A stretch of 35,953 bases of DNA from an uncultured Sphingomonas sp. (GTDB lineage Bacteria > Pseudomonadota > Alphaproteobacteria > Sphingomonadales > Sphingomonadaceae). The stretch covers positions 1-35,953 of the forward strand of contig NZ_CADCWA010000197.1 of the NCBI RefSeq assembly GCF_902806285.1, in the 5' to 3' direction. Made by a program: the position numbers and the translations under genes. Below the pieces are notes generated by a model that was not told the DNA's origin, made no database searches, and saw only the letters and a program-made list of their open reading frames with translations. Positions 33,790 to 35,953 of the stretch are shown here, piece by piece. Within the stretch, counting starts at the first letter, position 1. Each line of letters starts with the position of its first letter.

Positions 33790-35553
33790 TCATCCAGGCT
33801 CCGGTGAGCGATTGCAGCCGCCGTCCGGCCAGCCTTTCCAACCCGGTCCCTTGACGAACCGGCCCGGCGTCACGCCCGTGGGCTGGCCGGCCTTCAGGAC
33901 CTGGACGCCGTTGACGAAGACGTCGCGGACGCCGGTCGCATATTGCATCGGCTTGTCGAACGTCGCGTGGTCGGTGATGGTCGCAGGGTCGAACAGCACG
34001 ACGTCCGCCGCCATGCCCGGCGCAAGGCTGCCGCGATCGCGCAGGCCGAGGTTGGCGGCGGGAAGCGTGGTCAGCCGGCGGATGGCCTCGGGCAGGGGCG
34101 CCGTCTTGCCGTCGCGCACATATCTGCCGAGGAGGCGAGCGAAGTTGCCGTAGGCGCGCGGGTGCGTGCTCGACTTCAGGAACACGCCCTCGGGCGCCGC
34201 CGCTTCCGCGTCCGAGCCGAAGCTCATCCACGGGATTGCGGTCTGGCGCCGGACATTCTCCTCGCTCATCAGGAAGTAGATCGCGCCGGCGCGGCCCTGG
34301 TCCGCCAGCGTGAGATCGATGACCAGCTGCTCGGGGCTGACCCCGCGCTGCTTGGCGACGTCCGCGAGCGTCTTGCCGATGAGCGGCTTGAGCGATGGCT
34401 CCGTCAGGTTGGAGAGCAGGATGCCGCCAGGCCCGGCGTGGAAGTAGAGGTTCTCCCAGTTCTTGCCGGGCTGCCCCATCTCGCGCTTGACCCGCGCGAC
34501 CACCGCCGGGTCCTTGAGCCGCTTGAGCATCGCTTCGGTGCCGCCGTCCTGCACCCACGGCGGCATCGATGCCGCCACGCCGGTGCCGCCGGCCGTATAG
34601 GTGTACATGTCGGCGGTGATCCGCAGCCCGGACGCGCGCGCCGCCTCGACCTTGGCGATGACCTGGTCGAGCTTGTTCCAGTTGGCGCGCCCGACCTGCT
34701 TGAGGTGGTAGATTTCCGCCGGCGCGCCCGATCGGCGCGAGATCTCGATCAACTCGTCGATGCTTTCCAGCAGCCGGTCGCCCTCGGAGCGCATGTGGCT
34801 GATGTACATGCCGCCGCACTTGCCGGCTTCGCTGACCAGCGCGACGAGCTCGTCCGTTTCGGCGAAGGCGGCGGGCGGGTAGATCAGCGAGCTGCCGACG
34901 CCCAGCGCGCCTTCCTCCATCGCCTGGCGCACCAGGCCGCGCATGCGGTCGAGCTGGGCGGGTGTGGGGTCGACGTCAGCCTCGCCGAGCACATGCTGGC
35001 GTACGGTGGTCGCGCCGACGAACGAGGCGACGTTGAGCGCGGTGCCCTTGCGCTCGAGAAAGCCGAGGTAATCGCCCAGGGTGGTCCACTGGATCGGGTA
35101 TTTGATGTCGCCCTGGCGTTCGACCGCCAGCTTCTTCATCGTCGGGCTGAGCGGGCCCATCGACCAGCCTTCGCCCATGACCTCCAGCGTGACACCCTGG
35201 CGCAGCTCGCTCTGGCCGAGCGGGTCGACCAGCAGGGACTCGGTGGACCAGCTGAGCATGTTGATGAAGCCCGGCGCGACGGCGAGGCCGTTGGCGTCGA
35301 CCACCGTCCGCGCGGTCGCGGCTCGCGCGGGGCCGGCATAGACGATGCGGTCGCCGCGGATGCCGACTTCGCCGAGGTAAGGCGCGCCGCCGCTGCCGTC
35401 GTAGATCGTGCCGCCGCGGATCAGCACGTCGTAGGCCGGCGCCGGCTGGCTGGCTCCCCCAAGTGCCGCGACCTGCGCCGGGGAGGAGGGTGCAGTCGCG
35501 CAGCCGCTCGCCACGGCAGCGAGCGAGACTGCCGCGAGCCACCTGATCATCAT
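33790..35553 (-). CDS. Amidohydrolase family lipoprotein (D-aminoacylase-like)
   Basis: The protein has 587 aa. A lipoprotein signal ends in LAAVASGC, with the lipid Cys at about 18. The metal-dependent amidohydrolase fold follows: YDVLIRGGTIYDGSGGAPY at the start, a D-aminoacylase-type barrel with GALGVGSSLIYPPAAFA, GGMYISHMRSEGD (metal-binding His) and AEIYHLKQVG, and a C-terminal composite sheet (GSLAPGMAADVVLFDP). The usual first HxH metal motif is replaced by FINMLSWSTES, so the metal site may be altered, as in some N-acyl-D-amino-acid deacylases. It probably hydrolyses N-acyl-D-amino acids or D-peptides in the periplasm. The ATG at 35553 overlaps the stop of the upstream serine hydrolase gene as ATGA, suggesting a peptide-degrading pair. 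Confidence 0.85.
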   Translation of the reverse strand: MMIRWLAAVSLAAVASGCATAPSSPAQVAALGGASQPAPAYDVLIRGGTIYDGSGGAPYLGEVGIRGDRIVYAGPARAATARTVVDANGLAVAPGFINMLSWSTESLLVDPLGQSELRQGVTLEVMGEGWSMGPLSPTMKKLAVERQGDIKYPIQWTTLGDYLGFLERKGTALNVASFVGATTVRQHVLGEADVDPTPAQLDRMRGLVRQAMEEGALGVGSSLIYPPAAFAETDELVALVSEAGKCGGMYISHMRSEGDRLLESIDELIEISRRSGAPAEIYHLKQVGRANWNKLDQVIAKVEAARASGLRITADMYTYTAGGTGVAASMPPWVQDGGTEAMLKRLKDPAVVARVKREMGQPGKNWENLYFHAGPGGILLSNLTEPSLKPLIGKTLADVAKQRGVSPEQLVIDLTLADQGRAGAIYFLMSEENVRRQTAIPWMSFGSDAEAAAPEGVFLKSSTHPRAYGNFARLLGRYVRDGKTAPLPEAIRRLTTLPAANLGLRDRGSLAPGMAADVVLFDPATITDHATFDKPMQYATGVRDVFVNGVQVLKAGQPTGVTPGRFVKGPGWKGWPDGGCNRSPEPG

Positions 35554-35953
35554 TTCGCCACCTCCGCTGCCGCCGCGACCGGCGCGAAATCGAGGTCCTG
35601 ATAGTCGAAGCTGAAATCGGCGATCGGCGATACCGGCTTCATGCGGATGCGGTCGACCTTACCGTCGGCATCGATCGAGAAGGTGACGTACGCCGGCTCG
35701 ATCCAGCGCAGCGCCGGGCGCGTCCTGAAGGTGTCGTACTGGTGGTGCACCAGCACGCTGTCCATGCCGCGCGAATGGGGGAACTGGATCGCCAAGGCCT
35801 TGCCCGAGCGGCGCACCTTGATGGTCCCGTACCACGGGTCGGCATAGTCGCCGACATAGCGGTCGAGGGACAGCGACGGCCCGACCCGCGCCGGCTTGGC
35901 CTGCGCCGCGGTGACCAGCTTGGCGGCCTCGGCCAGCCTCGACTGCCGGAACG
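35550..35953 (-). CDS. Serine hydrolase C-terminal part (DUF3471-like)
   Basis: The frame is open to the right edge of the window, so the gene begins outside it. The visible part (about 133 residues) contains LDRYVGDYADPWYGTIKV, then GKALAIQFPHSRGMDSVLVH, YDTF, and VTFSIDADGKVDRIRM. This is the pattern of the C-terminal DUF3471-type domain found after class C beta-lactamase-like serine hydrolases. The catalytic SxxK and YxN motifs would be in the missing part. The GTG at 35816 is internal. The stop overlaps the start of the amidohydrolase gene (ATGA). Confidence 0.75.
   Translation of the reverse strand, partial: FRQSRLAEAAKLVTAAQAKPARVGPSLSLDRYVGDYADPWYGTIKVRRSGKALAIQFPHSRGMDSVLVHHQYDTFRTRPALRWIEPAYVTFSIDADGKVDRIRMKPVSPIADFSFDYQDLDFAPVAAAAEVAK

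Overview
The window is high-GC DNA from an alphaproteobacterium, most probably a sphingomonad (Sphingomonas or a close relative). The best taxonomic evidence is a bacterial serine palmitoyltransferase of the Sphingomonas type (417 aa) with a partner acyl carrier protein. Families of short palindromic intergenic repeats, RTX-secreted enzymes and terminase genes like those of alphaproteobacterial gene transfer agents fit this. Nearly all of it is protein coding. I saw no rRNA, tRNA, CRISPR array or complete insertion sequence.

Layout. (1) 1-8.2 kb: the end of an exodeoxyribonuclease III gene, then a minus-strand block. Two paralogous GH5 cellulase-like genes with C-terminal RTX calcium-binding modules flank an isolated phage/GTA-type terminase pair (small and large subunit) and a GNAT-like gene. 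The first GH5 protein has a run of 47 prolines and two RTX modules; the second has one module. Terminator hairpins separate the units, and a pair of palindromes lies over a possible promoter of the terminase genes. (2) 8.5-16.7 kb: envelope and lipid functions: a membrane desaturase, lptF-lptG followed by a DsbA-like thioredoxin, a diacylglycerol kinase-like gene directly followed by a gene resembling the mitochondrial Tam41 CDP-diacylglycerol synthase, and a CHASE3 hybrid histidine kinase. (3) 16.7-20.1 kb: a secreted trypsin-like protease, serine palmitoyltransferase plus ACP, and a hotdog thioesterase. (4) 20.1-27.7 kb: a fatty acid/acyl-CoA oxidation block made of two divergent units: a pair of acyl-CoA dehydrogenases on the minus strand, and an acyl-CoA dehydrogenase, two short-chain dehydrogenases and a FadB-like bifunctional enzyme on the plus strand. 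(5) 27.8-36 kb: an MFS transporter, a small basic protein, the translational GTPase TypA/BipA, two cell-wall enzymes (SleB-type hydrolase and L,D-transpeptidase), then an amidohydrolase lipoprotein and the C-terminal part of a serine hydrolase, both on the minus strand.

Most units look like ordinary chromosome, with translational coupling at several GTGA or ATGA overlaps. The less ordinary content is the orphan terminase pair between duplicated GH5-RTX genes, the proposed DAG to PA to CDP-DAG gene pair, the closeness of lptFG to sphingolipid genes in a group that uses glycosphingolipids in its outer membrane, and palindromic repeats that reach into the starts and ends of genes, in places supplying a Shine-Dalgarno or a protein tail. 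All functions are inferred from the sequence alone; no database search was run.
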